Counted from the stretch's first letter, positions 9,054 through 18,909 are shown. The stretch: DNA of 64,000 nucleotides from Gammaproteobacteria bacterium (GCA_017302255.1 JAFLDV010000018.1:1-64000), one strand, 5' to 3'. Notes: generated from the letters alone by a model not told the origin. Made by a program: numbers and translations.

Positions 9054-11642
9054 ATGCGTTTAGAACGATTCACCAGTAAATTTCAAGAAGCTATTGCGAC
9101 TGCTCAGTCATTAGCGCTGGGCCGTGACCATCAATTTATTGAACCCGTGCATTTATTGCATGCGATGCTAAACCAAGATGGCGGATCTGTTCGAGATTTG
9201 CTCAGTAAAATTGGTGTCAACCTGCACGACCTGCGTTCCAAAATCAGCCAAGCAATAGAACGTTTGCCACAAGTTGAAGGCACTGGTGGTAACTTGCAGT
9301 TATCAGCTGCAATGATTAACTTGCTGAATTTATGCGACAAATTAGCCCAGAAGCGCAAAGACCAGTTCATTTCCAGTGAACTCTTCGTCCTTGCTGCCTG
9401 TGAAGATGCCGGTGAATTAGGCAATTTGTTACGTCAGTTGGGCGTGCACAAAGAACGCGTTGAAACGGCTATTGAACAAATGCGAGGCGGGCAAAAAGTT
9501 GATGATGCTAACGCTGAAGATACGCGGCAGGCGCTGAGCAAATATACTATCGACTTAACTGCACGTGCTGAAGCTGGGAAATTAGATCCGGTGATTGGTC
9601 GCGATGAAGAAATTCGTCGCTGTATTCAAGTGCTGCAACGCCGTACCAAGAATAACCCGGTGTTAATCGGTGAACCTGGCGTGGGTAAAACCGCGATAGT
9701 GGAAGGTCTAGCGCTTAGAATCATCAACAAAGAAGTTCCTGAAGGCCTGAAAAACAAACGGGTGTTGTCGTTGGATTTGGGCGCACTCTTAGCCGGCGCC
9801 AAGTATCGCGGCGAGTTTGAAGAACGCTTGAAAGCAGTGCTTTCTGAACTTGCGAAAGAAGAAGGTCAAGTCATTCTCTTTATTGATGAAATTCACACCA
9901 TGGTGGGCGCAGGTAAAGCGGATGGCGCTATGGATGCGGGAAATATGCTGAAGCCGGCGTTAGCGCGCGGTGAACTGCACTGTTTAGGCGCAACTACGCT
10001 TGACGAATATCGCAAATATATCGAAAAAGATGCGGCGCTTGAGCGACGCTTTCAAAAAGTTTTGGTGGAGGAGCCTTCCGTCACCGATACCATCGCGATT
10101 TTACGCGGCTTAAAAGAACGTTATGAATTGCACCACGGTGTCGATATTACCGATACCGCAATTGTTGCTGCGGCCACACTCTCGCATCGGTATGTTGCTG
10201 ATCGGCAATTGCCTGACAAAGCTATAGATTTGATTGATGAAGCTGCATCAAGTATTCGGATGCAGATGGATTCTAAACCTGAAGAACTTGATCGACTGGA
10301 GCGACGCATCATCCAGTTGAAGCTCGAAGAAAATGCCATGGCGAAAGAAACTGATGAAGCCAGTATCAAACGCCGTGATGCTATTTTGGAGCAAATTTTA
10401 GATTTAGATAGTAAATACAACGAGCTGGATGAAGTTTGGAGTTCAGAAAAAGCGGCATTGCAGGGCACCCAAAGTATCAAAGCTGATCTTGAACAAGCAC
10501 GGCTTGATATGGAAGTTGCACGCCGTGCTGGCGACTTAAATCGAATGTCGCAGCTGAAATACGAAAGAATTCCTGCACTTGAAAAACGATTGGATTTAGC
10601 AGCGCAAGCAGAGATGCACGAAATGACTTTGTTGCGAAACAAAGTTACAGAGCAAGAAATTGCTGAGGTGTTATCCAAAGCAACCGGTATTCCGGTTAGT
10701 AAAATGCTTGAAGGTGAGCGTGACAAGTTATTGCGCATGGAACAAGCGCTAGCTCAGCGGGTGGTTGGTCAAGCAGAAGCGGTCAGTGCAGTATCAAATG
10801 CTATCCGTCGTTCTCGCGCAGGTTTGTCGGATCCGAATAAACCCATTGGGTCGTTTTTGTTTTTAGGCCCAACAGGGGTCGGTAAAACTGAGTTAACCAA
10901 AGCGTTAGCACACTTCCTTTTTGATAGTGAAGATTCGATGGTACGGATCGACATGTCTGAGTTTATGGAAAAACATGCGGTCTCGCGTTTAGTTGGGGCG
11001 CCACCAGGTTATGTAGGCTATGAAGAAGGTGGTTACTTAACGGAGGCGGTGCGTCGTCGGCCTTATTCGGTAATTTTGCTCGACGAGATAGAAAAAGCGC
11101 ATCCAGATGTGTTCAACATTCTTCTGCAAGTGTTGGATGATGGTCGATTGACTGATGGCCAAGGACGAACCGTCGACTTTAAAAATACCGTCATCATCAT
11201 GACTTCGAACTTGGGTTCAGATTTAATCCAAGAGCATTATCATGAGCAAAGTTACGAGCAAATGAAGCAGATGGTGATGCAGGTGCTGACACAACAGTTC
11301 CGGCCGGAATTCATCAACCGGGTTGATGAAACCGTAGTGTTCCATCCATTAGACCATGCGCAAATTAAGCATATTGCCGCGATCCAGTTGGAAAGACTTC
11401 GTCAGCGTTTAGTGGATAGAGATTACCAGTTGGAAGTGAGTGATGAGGCTCTAACATTGATCGCCGCTGTCGGTTTTGATCCAGTCTTCGGCGCTCGTCC
11501 ATTGAAAAGAGCCATTCAGCATTATGTGGAAAACACCTTAGCGCAAAGTTTACTTCGCGGTGACATTTTGCCCAATAGTGTGATTATGATTGGGGTGCTT
11601 GATGGGGAACTCAAAGTAAGTTCCAAGCCCCAGACTGCATAA
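9054..11642 (+). CDS. clpB: ATP-dependent disaggregase ClpB
   Basis: Hexameric Hsp100 chaperone that extracts polypeptides from aggregates together with DnaK. 862 residues from ATG 9054 (E. coli 857). Domain order: N-terminal Clp_N repeats (1-145), first AAA+ with GEPGVGKT, the coiled-coil middle domain (about 405-525) that interacts with DnaK, second AAA+ with GPTGVGKT, and the D2-small domain. The start was chosen because AGGAG at 9043-9047 lies six bases ahead of it, the protein then begins [11 protein letters not shown] as in other ClpBs, and the ATG at 9021 precedes the expected transcription start. Confidence 0.97.
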   Translation: MRLERFTSKFQEAIATAQSLALGRDHQFIEPVHLLHAMLNQDGGSVRDLLSKIGVNLHDLRSKISQAIERLPQVEGTGGNLQLSAAMINLLNLCDKLAQKRKDQFISSELFVLAACEDAGELGNLLRQLGVHKERVETAIEQMRGGQKVDDANAEDTRQALSKYTIDLTARAEAGKLDPVIGRDEEIRRCIQVLQRRTKNNPVLIGEPGVGKTAIVEGLALRIINKEVPEGLKNKRVLSLDLGALLAGAKYRGEFEERLKAVLSELAKEEGQVILFIDEIHTMVGAGKADGAMDAGNMLKPALARGELHCLGATTLDEYRKYIEKDAALERRFQKVLVEEPSVTDTIAILRGLKERYELHHGVDITDTAIVAAATLSHRYVADRQLPDKAIDLIDEAASSIRMQMDSKPEELDRLERRIIQLKLEENAMAKETDEASIKRRDAILEQILDLDSKYNELDEVWSSEKAALQGTQSIKADLEQARLDMEVARRAGDLNRMSQLKYERIPALEKRLDLAAQAEMHEMTLLRNKVTEQEIAEVLSKATGIPVSKMLEGERDKLLRMEQALAQRVVGQAEAVSAVSNAIRRSRAGLSDPNKPIGSFLFLGPTGVGKTELTKALAHFLFDSEDSMVRIDMSEFMEKHAVSRLVGAPPGYVGYEEGGYLTEAVRRRPYSVILLDEIEKAHPDVFNILLQVLDDGRLTDGQGRTVDFKNTVIIMTSNLGSDLIQEHYHEQSYEQMKQMVMQVLTQQFRPEFINRVDETVVFHPLDHAQIKHIAAIQLERLRQRLVDRDYQLEVSDEALTLIAAVGFDPVFGARPLKRAIQHYVENTLAQSLLRGDILPNSVIMIGVLDGELKVSSKPQTA

Positions 11643-11656
11643 AGCGTTGTTGTTAA

Positions 11657-11695
11657 CCTCGATAAATGCGAACCGAACTGTTCGCTTTATCGAGG
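11657..11695. terminator. Long hairpin between convergent clpB and the DUF4124 gene
   Basis: CCTCGATAAA pairs with TTTATCGAGG and, after one unpaired base, GCGAAC pairs with GTTCGC around a CGAACT loop: a 16-pair stem. No T tract follows on either strand, so it may work as a weak or factor-assisted terminator or as an mRNA end-stabilising structure. Confidence 0.5.
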
Positions 11696-11707
11696 AGCCG
11701 CATACAA

Positions 11708-12109
11708 TTATTTGTTGCAGTAAAAATCTACCTGCTTTTGTGCGAGCGCTAGATGTTCTTCTAAGGCTGCTTTGTCCAAAAGTTCTGACCCGCCATTTTC
11801 GTTCTGCATATACACAGGTTTGTCTTGGCCAAGGATCTGCAAATTAGCTTGTGCTCGTGCACAACTGCGCTGCCGTTCAGCTGCGGACATAACTTCATCA
11901 TTTGCACCTTTTAACTCATTCGAAACTGCAGGTTCTTTTTGCGGTTTGCGACTTGAAGACACGGTAATAGTTTCAAAAGGCAAATTGGTTGGCGGGATTT
12001 GGCTAACATGGAGTTCGTTGTTGGCATCGCGCCAACGATACATCTGTTTTTCTTCTGCCAATGCTTGAAAACAAAGCAACATCGGCAAAATCACTAGCAA
12101 AGCTTTCAT
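11708..12109 (-). CDS. DUF4124-domain exported protein
   Basis: 133 residues. A signal peptide (cleavage after about residue 18, LLCFQALA) is followed by a DUF4124 domain: MYRWRDANNELHVSQIPP, the short beta motif seen in many gammaproteobacterial periplasmic proteins. The remainder is charged and low in complexity, with two cysteines near the C-terminal half (SCARAQ and the final FYCNK) that could form a disulphide. AAGGAG lies eight bases ahead of the ATG. The molecular function of DUF4124 proteins is not known; location in the periplasm is inferred from the signal. Confidence 0.82.
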   Translation of the reverse strand: MKALLVILPMLLCFQALAEEKQMYRWRDANNELHVSQIPPTNLPFETITVSSSRKPQKEPAVSNELKGANDEVMSAAERQRSCARAQANLQILGQDKPVYMQNENGGSELLDKAALEEHLALAQKQVDFYCNK

Positions 12110-12305
12110 GATTTAACTCCTTAACGATGGTGGCAACCACCCTGTCAATTTGAGTGTAAGTCACGCTAGACAAAAACAAAAAGTTTTACTGGTTATTTTT
12201 TGTTCGAAATCAGAATTTCCCGCAATATGCTTACTTGGCGAAGCGAATGGCCGGTGATAGAGTAGGTTGAAATCAAGTAATTGATTTGCAACGCTGAGGG
12301 TGCAG

Positions 12306-12746
12306 ATGTCCATTGCAAGTATTATGAGTAAAAAGGTGCTGGTGACCCAAGAGGACGCGAATTTAGCGAGCCTACGCGCAATTTTTACCCAATCGAAATT
12401 TCAGCATGTGCCGGTGTTGAATTCAATGCACCAAGTGGTCGGTATTGTCTCGGTCAAAGATTTCTATAAAGCACTGGCTCCGGTGATTGATTCGGGTTCA
12501 GAGAAAACTGCCGAATTATTCCAACAAGGACGAAAAGTCCGCAGTATTATGACGACACCAGTGATCACTGTGCGTCCAGAGATGTCGGTGATCCATGCCG
12601 CATCAATATTAGTGGATAAAAATATCAGTTGCCTTATCGTTGTCGACGATCACTCGAGATTGCTCGGCATAGTGTCATGGAAAGATATTCTGCGGTTGAT
12701 TGTGCAACGTCATCACGCCAAAAGGCGACAAGAAGAAGAAGAATAG
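12306..12746 (+). CDS. Tandem CBS-domain protein
   Basis: 146 residues made almost entirely of two CBS motifs (about 3-60 and 75-135), a Bateman module that normally binds adenine nucleotides and signals energy state. No catalytic or DNA-binding domain is attached. The first repeat contains VPVLNSMHQVVGIVSVKDF and the second SCLIVVDDHSRLLGIVSWKDI, each with the typical GIVSxKD end. ATG 12306 is preceded by GAGGG at five bases; a GTG at 12300 is also in frame but overlaps that site. A lysine/arginine-rich tail with several Glu ends the protein. It is followed by gshA after 73 bases; a shared transcript is possible. Confidence 0.85.
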   Translation: MSIASIMSKKVLVTQEDANLASLRAIFTQSKFQHVPVLNSMHQVVGIVSVKDFYKALAPVIDSGSEKTAELFQQGRKVRSIMTTPVITVRPEMSVIHAASILVDKNISCLIVVDDHSRLLGIVSWKDILRLIVQRHHAKRRQEEEE

Positions 12747-12819
12747 TAGTATCGGGCTCCCTTGTTTTTTACAAACAGAACCCCATGTTTGGAATTCGCA
12801 CTCATATTGAGGATAAACT

Positions 12820-14397
12820 TTGAGCCAGCTTCTCTCAGCAAGACTATCGCAACTACAACAAGCCAGTTGGAAAAGTGCTATCCGTGGGATCCGCCGTGGC
12901 ATTGAGCGTGAAACTTTGCGCATTAATCCTAATGGTACATTGGCGCAAACTGACCACCCAATTGCCTTGGGCTCGGCGTTGACTCATCCGCTAATTACTA
13001 CAGATTTCTCAGAGAGTTTGTTGGAATTCATTACGCCAGCGCAATCGGATATCTCAACGACTTTGGCTCAGCTTGAGGACATCCACCGTTTTGCCGTCCG
13101 TCAACTTGGAACTGAGCGGCTTGGTGCAGGTAGCATGCCTTGTTATATCGCACATCAGGATGAAATTCGTCTTGCGCAATACGGTAAGTCTAACGTTGGC
13201 AAAATGAAAACGCTGTACCGTCAGGGCTTAAAGAATCGTTATGGTTCTATGATGCAAGCGATTAGTGGTGTGCATTTTAATTTTTCGATCCCAAGCGAAT
13301 TCTGGGAAAACTACCAGCAATTACTGGCAGATAAATCGCCACTCGATGAGTTTATTTCGAATCAGTACCTTTGGCTCATCCGAAACTATAAACGTTATGT
13401 CTGGCTAATCGTGTATCTGTTTGGCGCATCGCCAACCATGTGTAAATCGTTTTTGGAAGGACGCAAGAGTAAGTATCCATTCTCCCCCCTTGGTGAGGGC
13501 GCATTGTATCTACCGTTTGCGACTTCCTTGCGGATGAGTGATTTGGGTTACACCAATTCTGCGCAATCAGCACTGGCGGTAAGTTATAACAGCTTAAGTG
13601 AATATGTCAGTGGCTTACAGCAAGCAATTTCAACTCCATCAGCTGAATATCAATCGATAGGAACCAAAGTTGCCGGTGAGCACCAGCAATTAAATGGCAA
13701 TATTCTACAAATCGAAAACGAATTTTATTCGACCATTCGGCCAAAACGCACGATCAAAAGTGGTGAGCGGCCGACCTGCGCCTTATCAAAACGCGGGGTT
13801 GAATACATCGAAGTTCGTGCGCTCGACGTGAATCCATTTAGCCCAGTCGGTATTGACGCCGACCAAATGCGTTTTCTTGACGTGTTCTTGTTGTACTGCC
13901 TGCTTGAAGATAGTCCTGCGATGTCGGCGGACGATCAAGAGGTTGCCGACAGCAACATGAAAAAGGTTGTAGCAGAAGGGCGTCGTCAAGGTTTGGATTT
14001 AATTGAGCATAGTCAACCTAGGTTGATGCAAGATTGGGCCGAGCAACTGTTTGCGGACTTATTACCAATAGCAAATTGGTTGGATGAAAGTACTGGTTCT
14101 GATCAATACGCAGCAGTAGTTAAGCAATACTATGTAACTTTACTTAATCCAGCACTGACATTATCCGGCAAAATCTTAGCCATGCAACAAGCGCCTGCAG
14201 GTGGCAACGTCTTGGCAAGCTTGTCAGAGCAATACAAGCAGTATTTCCTAGAAGGCGACTATAAGTTTTACCAGCAAGCTGAATTTGAACAGCTGGCTGC
14301 AAATTCTTTGGCAGAGCAGCAGGAAATTGAGGCGCAAGATGAGTTAAGTTTTGATGCTTATATTGAGCATTATTTCGCGGAAAAACCTTGCATCTAA
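12820..14397 (+). CDS. gshA: Glutamate--cysteine ligase
   Basis: First and rate-limiting enzyme of glutathione synthesis, joining Glu and Cys with ATP. 525 residues (518 in E. coli), proteobacterial type 1 family. Characteristic segments include GIERETLRINPNG near residues 28-40, the ISGVHFNFS segment and EVRALDVNPFSPVGID. The start is a TTG with GAGGA about six bases upstream; no in-frame ATG would give a complete N-terminus. The gene ends at a TAATGA double stop. Confidence 0.96.
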   Translation: MSQLLSARLSQLQQASWKSAIRGIRRGIERETLRINPNGTLAQTDHPIALGSALTHPLITTDFSESLLEFITPAQSDISTTLAQLEDIHRFAVRQLGTERLGAGSMPCYIAHQDEIRLAQYGKSNVGKMKTLYRQGLKNRYGSMMQAISGVHFNFSIPSEFWENYQQLLADKSPLDEFISNQYLWLIRNYKRYVWLIVYLFGASPTMCKSFLEGRKSKYPFSPLGEGALYLPFATSLRMSDLGYTNSAQSALAVSYNSLSEYVSGLQQAISTPSAEYQSIGTKVAGEHQQLNGNILQIENEFYSTIRPKRTIKSGERPTCALSKRGVEYIEVRALDVNPFSPVGIDADQMRFLDVFLLYCLLEDSPAMSADDQEVADSNMKKVVAEGRRQGLDLIEHSQPRLMQDWAEQLFADLLPIANWLDESTGSDQYAAVVKQYYVTLLNPALTLSGKILAMQQAPAGGNVLASLSEQYKQYFLEGDYKFYQQAEFEQLAANSLAEQQEIEAQDELSFDAYIEHYFAEKPCI

Positions 14398-14453
14398 TGA
14401 CCTGTGGTTCCGTGGGTTGATGCTCAACACCACGCTTTTATGAATGCTAAAGC

Positions 14454-14481
14454 AAAAAAAAACGGCCACTTGCGTGGCCGT
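14454..14481 (-). terminator. Hairpin with a T tract on the minus strand, after gshA
   Basis: ACGGCCAC and GTGGCCGT form an eight-pair stem with a TTGC loop. Nine As precede it, so only the minus-strand transcript has the U tract of an intrinsic terminator. It would stop antisense transcripts coming through the following lipoprotein gene; on the plus strand it may still act as a weak end for gshA or as a leader structure of the next unit. Confidence 0.45.
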
Positions 14482-14508
14482 AAAACTAAGGATACGGAGA
14501 AACCAGGG

Positions 14509-14562
14509 ATGAAAACAAAAACTTGGCAGAATCCATTCACTAAGTTAGAAGCCACCAGATGA
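14509..14562 (+). CDS. Putative 17-residue leader peptide coupled to the downstream lipoprotein
   Basis: A short ORF, MKTKTWQNPFTKLEATR, starts nine bases after a GGAG and ends in an ATGA overlap with the start of the next gene, whose own Shine-Dalgarno (AGAAG) is weak. This arrangement suggests translational coupling. There is no run of one amino acid that would point to a classical attenuator. It might equally be a chance ORF or a remnant; no homologue is known to me. Confidence 0.4.
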   Translation: MKTKTWQNPFTKLEATR

Positions 14563-15200
14563 GTAAAGTTCAGAAAATAATTGAAAATTTTTTAAATATT
14601 TTTAAATCTCTGATTTTAATAGTGATTATTTCGCTTTTAGCTGGCTGTGCGACTTCAGTACCCCGTCAACCTGAAAATATCTGTGCGATTTTTAAGCAGC
14701 AAGATGATTGGTATGATGCCGCAGCTGCAATGCGCAAGCGTTGGAACGTGCCAATCCATGTCCCTATGGCGATGATGTTTCAAGAAAGTGGCTTTCGTGA
14801 AGATGCACAACCACCTATGGAATATTTTTTAGGCTTCATTCCTGTTGGTCGTGCCAGTAGCGCTTATGGTTATGCTCAGGTAAAAGATGAAACTTGGGCT
14901 GACTATCAGCGACAAGCAGGTTCGACATTTTCTAGTCGAGACGATTTTGCTGATTCCTTGGACTTCATGGGCTGGTTTATCAGTCAAAGTAATAAAGTAA
15001 ATAAAGTTCCCAAGGCCGACGCCTACCGCCAATATCTGAATTATCACGAAGGATGGGGCGGTTATCGCCGCGGCAGCTATCAGAAAAAAGCTTGGCTAAA
15101 AACAGTCGCGGTCAAAGTGAAGCAACGTGCCGATCGCTATCAAACCCAACTGAGAGGCTGTGAAGAAGATCTAAAGTCTGGTTTTTGGAATTGGTTTTAA
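14559..15200 (+). CDS. Lysozyme-fold (SLT-like) lipoprotein
   Basis: 213 residues with a lipoprotein signal: a hydrophobic stretch at 17-28 ending LLAGC with Cys30. The mature part contains MMFQESGFRED with Glu76 placed like the catalytic Glu-Ser of lytic transglycosylases, and a later SAYGYAQVKDETW segment and YHEGWGGYRRG, both typical of the goose-lysozyme/SLT fold. It probably cuts peptidoglycan from the periplasmic face of a membrane. Family members are usually annotated as hypothetical lipoproteins with a lysozyme-like domain, so activity is inferred. It converges on the CorB-like gene only 12 bases away. Confidence 0.75.
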   Translation: MSKVQKIIENFLNIFKSLILIVIISLLAGCATSVPRQPENICAIFKQQDDWYDAAAAMRKRWNVPIHVPMAMMFQESGFREDAQPPMEYFLGFIPVGRASSAYGYAQVKDETWADYQRQAGSTFSSRDDFADSLDFMGWFISQSNKVNKVPKADAYRQYLNYHEGWGGYRRGSYQKKAWLKTVAVKVKQRADRYQTQLRGCEEDLKSGFWNWF

Positions 15201-15212
15201 GAGTTGAAGTAA

Positions 15213-16478
15213 CTACTCAATTACTTTTGGTAAAAACCGCACAGACTTAATCATGTTGTCTTGGACATCGACGATCTCGATGTAATGTCCAAGCAGTTTT
15301 AAACTAATTTCAGGTTGTGGCATATCCTCTAGGTACTCGAGAATTAGGCCGTTTAAGGTTTTCGGTCCATCAGTCGGCAAATTGAGATGCAGCTCACGGT
15401 TTAAATCGCGTAAGTTAATGCCGCCATCTACCAGATAAGAACCATCGTCTTGGGCTTTGATTTCTTCATTTTGCTCTTCTGCTACATCCGTGGTGAATTC
15501 ACCCACCACTTCTTCCAAGATATCTTCTAAGGTTACAAGCCCTTGAATATCACCGAATTCATCAACAACTAAGCCGATCCGTTCTTTCGATTGTTGGAAT
15601 TTTTGCAGTTGCGTACTGAGAGGTGTGCCTTCCGGAATAAAGTAAATATCATGGACACTGCGTAATAAAGTCGCCTTTGTCAGTTGTTCTTTAAATAATA
15701 ACCGCATGATATCGCGGGTATGTAAAAAGCCTAAAGCGTCATCCATGCTATCGCGGTAAAGTAAAATGCGGCTATGTTGAGTAATAGACAACTGATGAAC
15801 TATCTCTTTCCAATCATCGTTGATGTTCACACCAATAAGTTCGTTGCGCGGCACCATGATGTCTTCAACAGTGGCCTTTTCAAGGTCTAACACCCCAACT
15901 AACATGCTCTGATGCTGAGATGGCAACATGGCGCTTGCTTCATGGACCACAGTCCGTAGTTCTTCATTGCTAAGACTATTGCCCCGATGCTGTTCTGCAC
16001 TGACTCCAAGTAAACTTAAGAAGCCATTACAAATTCGATTCACTGCATAGACCGCAGGATATAACACTGTCATCAGCGGTTTCAAAATGACGGTACTAGG
16101 AAACGCCACTCGTTCAGGATGTAATGCTGCTAATGTTTTTGGGGTGACTTCGCCAAAAATAAGTACGATTAAAGTGAGCGCAGCTGTACTTACCGCTAGA
16201 CCATAGTCACCAAACAAACGAGTACAAATTATTGTGCCTATACCCGAAGCTGCAATGTTTACTGCATTGTTGCCAACGAGGATAAGGCCGATCAGTTGAT
16301 CGCGGCGTTGTAAAAAATGCATTGCCCGAGTCGCACCACTGTGGTGCTGGTTCGCCAAATGTTTCAAGCGGTAAGGATTAAGCGCCATCATTGCAGTTTC
16401 AGTGGCGGAGAAATAAGCAGAGCAGATAACCAGAACACCAAGGATCAGGCAAAGGGTGCTGGTAGATATATCGTCCAA
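15213..16478 (-). CDS. CNNM/CBS-pair transporter of the HlyC/CorC family (CorB/YfjD-like)
   Basis: 421 residues: an N-terminal DUF21 (CNNM) membrane domain with about four hydrophobic segments up to residue 135, two CBS motifs (about 205-320; IMVPRNELIG and IGLVVDEFGDIQGLVTLEDILEE), and a C-terminal CorC_HlyC domain. Relatives take part in magnesium/cobalt efflux or magnesium homeostasis. The start is a TTG at 16478 with AAGG about 11 bases ahead; from there the N-terminus MDDISTSTLCL matches the family. It is followed on the minus-strand layout by ypjD upstream (68 bases between), and this pair next to ffh is conserved in Gammaproteobacteria. Confidence 0.9.
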   Translation of the reverse strand: MDDISTSTLCLILGVLVICSAYFSATETAMMALNPYRLKHLANQHHSGATRAMHFLQRRDQLIGLILVGNNAVNIAASGIGTIICTRLFGDYGLAVSTAALTLIVLIFGEVTPKTLAALHPERVAFPSTVILKPLMTVLYPAVYAVNRICNGFLSLLGVSAEQHRGNSLSNEELRTVVHEASAMLPSQHQSMLVGVLDLEKATVEDIMVPRNELIGVNINDDWKEIVHQLSITQHSRILLYRDSMDDALGFLHTRDIMRLLFKEQLTKATLLRSVHDIYFIPEGTPLSTQLQKFQQSKERIGLVVDEFGDIQGLVTLEDILEEVVGEFTTDVAEEQNEEIKAQDDGSYLVDGGINLRDLNRELHLNLPTDGPKTLNGLILEYLEDMPQPEISLKLLGHYIEIVDVQDNMIKSVRFLPKVIE

Positions 16479-16546
16479 AACGGCAGAACCTTTTTTACTA
16501 AGGAATCCAAATTAATAAGCGATAGCTGGAACTGAGTCAAGCCGCT

Positions 16547-17350
16547 TTACTGATTTAACAACACTTCACGGACGAATCGGCTACCAAAATACGCCAAAGT
16601 AAGTAAAACACTGGCGATAACTAACAAAATATTAGCTAAACGACCACGCCAGCCCGCCCGCCAGTTGCCAATAAGCAAAGTAAAGTAGCCAACGAATGCC
16701 AGCAAACTTAACACATTTTTATGCAGATTTTGCATAGCAAAGAAGTTTTCACCAAAGATTGCGCCGCTAATTAAGGTCACAGCTAAAAGCAGTGTGCCCA
16801 GTGAAACTAGGCGAAACAGCAATTGCTCGGCCTGCACCAGCGGTGGTAACACGGTTCCTGTTGCCAACGGTGTTTTTTGCTTAAGCTTGTGGCTGATATA
16901 ACTCACTTGGAACGAGTACAAAGTCGCCATGATTAAGATCACATAAGTGATGAAAGCAATAAGGATGTGTGAGAGTAACCAAGGGCTTTGTTCAAAATGA
17001 TGCATTTGTACACCACTTGGAAGTAACGCAACCAACAATTGAATGATTGCCGCGAAGCCATAAATAATTGGCAATAATAATAGGATAGGGGTGCGCAATG
17101 CTGTGATAGTAAAAGACAAAGTGATGAGCCAGCATACTAACGAGCTGACATTAATCAGACTAAAATTTTGACCGTCTTGCGTAAACAAGGATTGGCTAAG
17201 CGCCAACATATGTAGCACAACGCCAAGGGTTGCTGCGCTGAACACCACTTTTAACCTTGGGCCTTCGGCATGATATAAACGCTGGGCCACGACCAGTGCG
17301 GCCACAGAGTAGGCGATGAATGCAAGAAATGGGAACAACGAGAAAGGCAT
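16547..17350 (-). CDS. ypjD: CcsA/HemX-family inner membrane protein YpjD
   Basis: 267 residues of mostly hydrophobic segments, member of the cytochrome c assembly (CcsA/CcmC) superfamily as found next to ffh in many Gammaproteobacteria. The SPWLLSHILIAFITYVI segment contains one of the conserved histidines of the family. It lacks the WWD tryptophan-rich loop of true haem handling CcmC in what I can see, so a role in cytochrome maturation is uncertain. Upstream of it (divergent) is ffh, and downstream on the same strand is the CorB-like gene. Confidence 0.85.
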   Translation of the reverse strand: MPFSLFPFLAFIAYSVAALVVAQRLYHAEGPRLKVVFSAATLGVVLHMLALSQSLFTQDGQNFSLINVSSLVCWLITLSFTITALRTPILLLLPIIYGFAAIIQLLVALLPSGVQMHHFEQSPWLLSHILIAFITYVILIMATLYSFQVSYISHKLKQKTPLATGTVLPPLVQAEQLLFRLVSLGTLLLAVTLISGAIFGENFFAMQNLHKNVLSLLAFVGYFTLLIGNWRAGWRGRLANILLVIASVLLTLAYFGSRFVREVLLNQ

Positions 17351-17423
17351 GCGAATAATTCCAATTTAACAGCATAATAGCGCTATTGTATGGCAAGCGT
17401 CGAAAGAATGACAGTGTTGGAGG

Positions 17424-17452
17424 CTGACGACTTGGCTTCGCTTTGTTATAAT
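17424..17452 (+). promoter_or_regulatory. Probable sigma-70 promoter of ffh
   Basis: A perfect TATAAT at 17447-17452 with CTGACG 17 bases ahead at 17424-17429. It lies 33 bases upstream of the ffh ATG. The -35 half matches only moderately. Confidence 0.6.
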
Positions 17453-17485
17453 CGCCACCATTTTTGATAAAGCTGGTATGTTCGC

Positions 17486-18853
17486 ATGTTTCAAAACCTG
17501 TCTGATCGCTTAACCCAAACCCTAAAAAACATTAGCGGTCGCGGTCGCCTTACCGAAGACAACATTAAAGAAACCCTCCGTGAAGTGCGGATGGCCTTAT
17601 TAGAAGCCGACGTTGCGTTGCCGGTTGTCCGTGATTTCGTGAACCAAGTTAAAGAACGGTCAGTTGGTCTTGAAGTCAGTAAAAGCTTAACGCCAGGCCA
17701 AGAATTCCTGAAAATCGTCCGTAAAGCGCTTGAAGAGGCGATGGGCGATGCAAATGAAGAACTCACATTAAATACTCAGCCACCTGCAGTTGTATTAATG
17801 GCAGGTTTGCAAGGGGCGGGTAAAACTACTTCCGTCGGTAAGCTCGCGAAGTTCTTAAAAGAGCGGAAAAAGAAAAAAGTGATGGTTGTATCTGCGGACG
17901 TTTATCGGCCTGCGGCTATCAAACAGCTTGAGACTTTAGCGAAAGATGTTGGTGTTGAGTTTTTCCCAAGCGACATTTCGCAAAAGCCAGTCGACATCGT
18001 CAATGCTGCAATTCAATCGGCTAGATTAGGTTTCTTTGATGTGTTGCTAGTCGACACCGCCGGTCGTTTGCATGTTGATAGTGAAATGATGGATGAAATC
18101 AAAGCATTACATGCTGCGATTAAGCCAATAGAAACCCTGTTTGTCGTCGATGCTATGACAGGTCAAGACGCCGCAAATACGGCAAAAGCTTTCAACGAAG
18201 CGCTGCCTTTGACCGGTGTTATTCTGACTAAAGCCGACGGTGATGCCCGAGGCGGTGCCGCTTTATCTATTCGGCATATCACCGGTAAACCGATTAAGTT
18301 TATCGGTATGGGCGAGAAATCGGACGCGTTAGAGCCGTTCCATCCAGATCGGATTGCTTCGCGGATTTTAGGCATGGGCGATGTGCTGAGCTTAATTGAA
18401 GAGCTTGAGCAAAAGGTCGACCGCGAACAAGCTGCAAAAGTTGCAGCGAAGATGATGAAGGGTCAGGGCTTTAGTCTTGAAGATTTCCGTGACCAATTAG
18501 TACAAATGCGTGGCATGGGCGGCATGATGTCGATGCTCGACAAATTGCCGGGCATGAAAAATCTGCCAGCTGGCGCTAAAGATCAAATGAATAATAAAAG
18601 CTTCAATAAAATGGAAGCCATTATTAATTCGATGACGCCAAAAGAGCGGCAGTTTCCGGACTTAATTAAAGGTTCACGTAAAAAACGTATCGCTGCAGGT
18701 TCTGGTACCCAAGTACAAGACGTTAACCAACTCTTGAAGCAGTTTATGCAAATGCAAAAAATGATGAAGCAAATGTCTGGTAAAGGCGGCTTAATGAAAA
18801 TGATGCGCAGCATGGGCGGTAAGTTGCCACCAGGCATGTTACCTCCGCGCTAA
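17486..18853 (+). CDS. ffh: Signal recognition particle protein Ffh
   Basis: GTPase that binds 4.5S RNA and signal sequences of nascent inner membrane proteins and delivers them to FtsY. 455 residues: N domain (1-90), G domain with GLQGAGKTT near 107-115, DTAGR and TKADGDARGG, and a methionine-rich M domain whose last 60 residues hold many Met (MQMQKMMKQMSGKGG). The gene is complete and of standard length. It precedes the rpsP operon, separated by a terminator and a new promoter. Confidence 0.98.
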   Translation: MFQNLSDRLTQTLKNISGRGRLTEDNIKETLREVRMALLEADVALPVVRDFVNQVKERSVGLEVSKSLTPGQEFLKIVRKALEEAMGDANEELTLNTQPPAVVLMAGLQGAGKTTSVGKLAKFLKERKKKKVMVVSADVYRPAAIKQLETLAKDVGVEFFPSDISQKPVDIVNAAIQSARLGFFDVLLVDTAGRLHVDSEMMDEIKALHAAIKPIETLFVVDAMTGQDAANTAKAFNEALPLTGVILTKADGDARGGAALSIRHITGKPIKFIGMGEKSDALEPFHPDRIASRILGMGDVLSLIEELEQKVDREQAAKVAAKMMKGQGFSLEDFRDQLVQMRGMGGMMSMLDKLPGMKNLPAGAKDQMNNKSFNKMEAIINSMTPKERQFPDLIKGSRKKRIAAGSGTQVQDVNQLLKQFMQMQKMMKQMSGKGGLMKMMRSMGGKLPPGMLPPR

Positions 18854-18876
18854 AAGTGCTGCTAAATGGCATTGTT

Positions 18877-18909
18877 AAATAAAGGCTGCTATTGCAGCCT
18901 TTATTTATT
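18877..18909 (+). terminator. Intrinsic terminator after ffh
   Basis: AAATAAAGGCTGC pairs with GCAGCCTTTATTT around a TATT loop, and the right arm is itself T-rich. It lies 24 bases after the ffh stop. Confidence 0.88.

Noticed and set aside
10121-10738. 205-codon open frame on the minus strand inside clpB
   Set aside because: It is antisense to the clpB middle domain, rich in Ser and Arg as expected for the reverse of a charged coding region, and has no recognisable motif.
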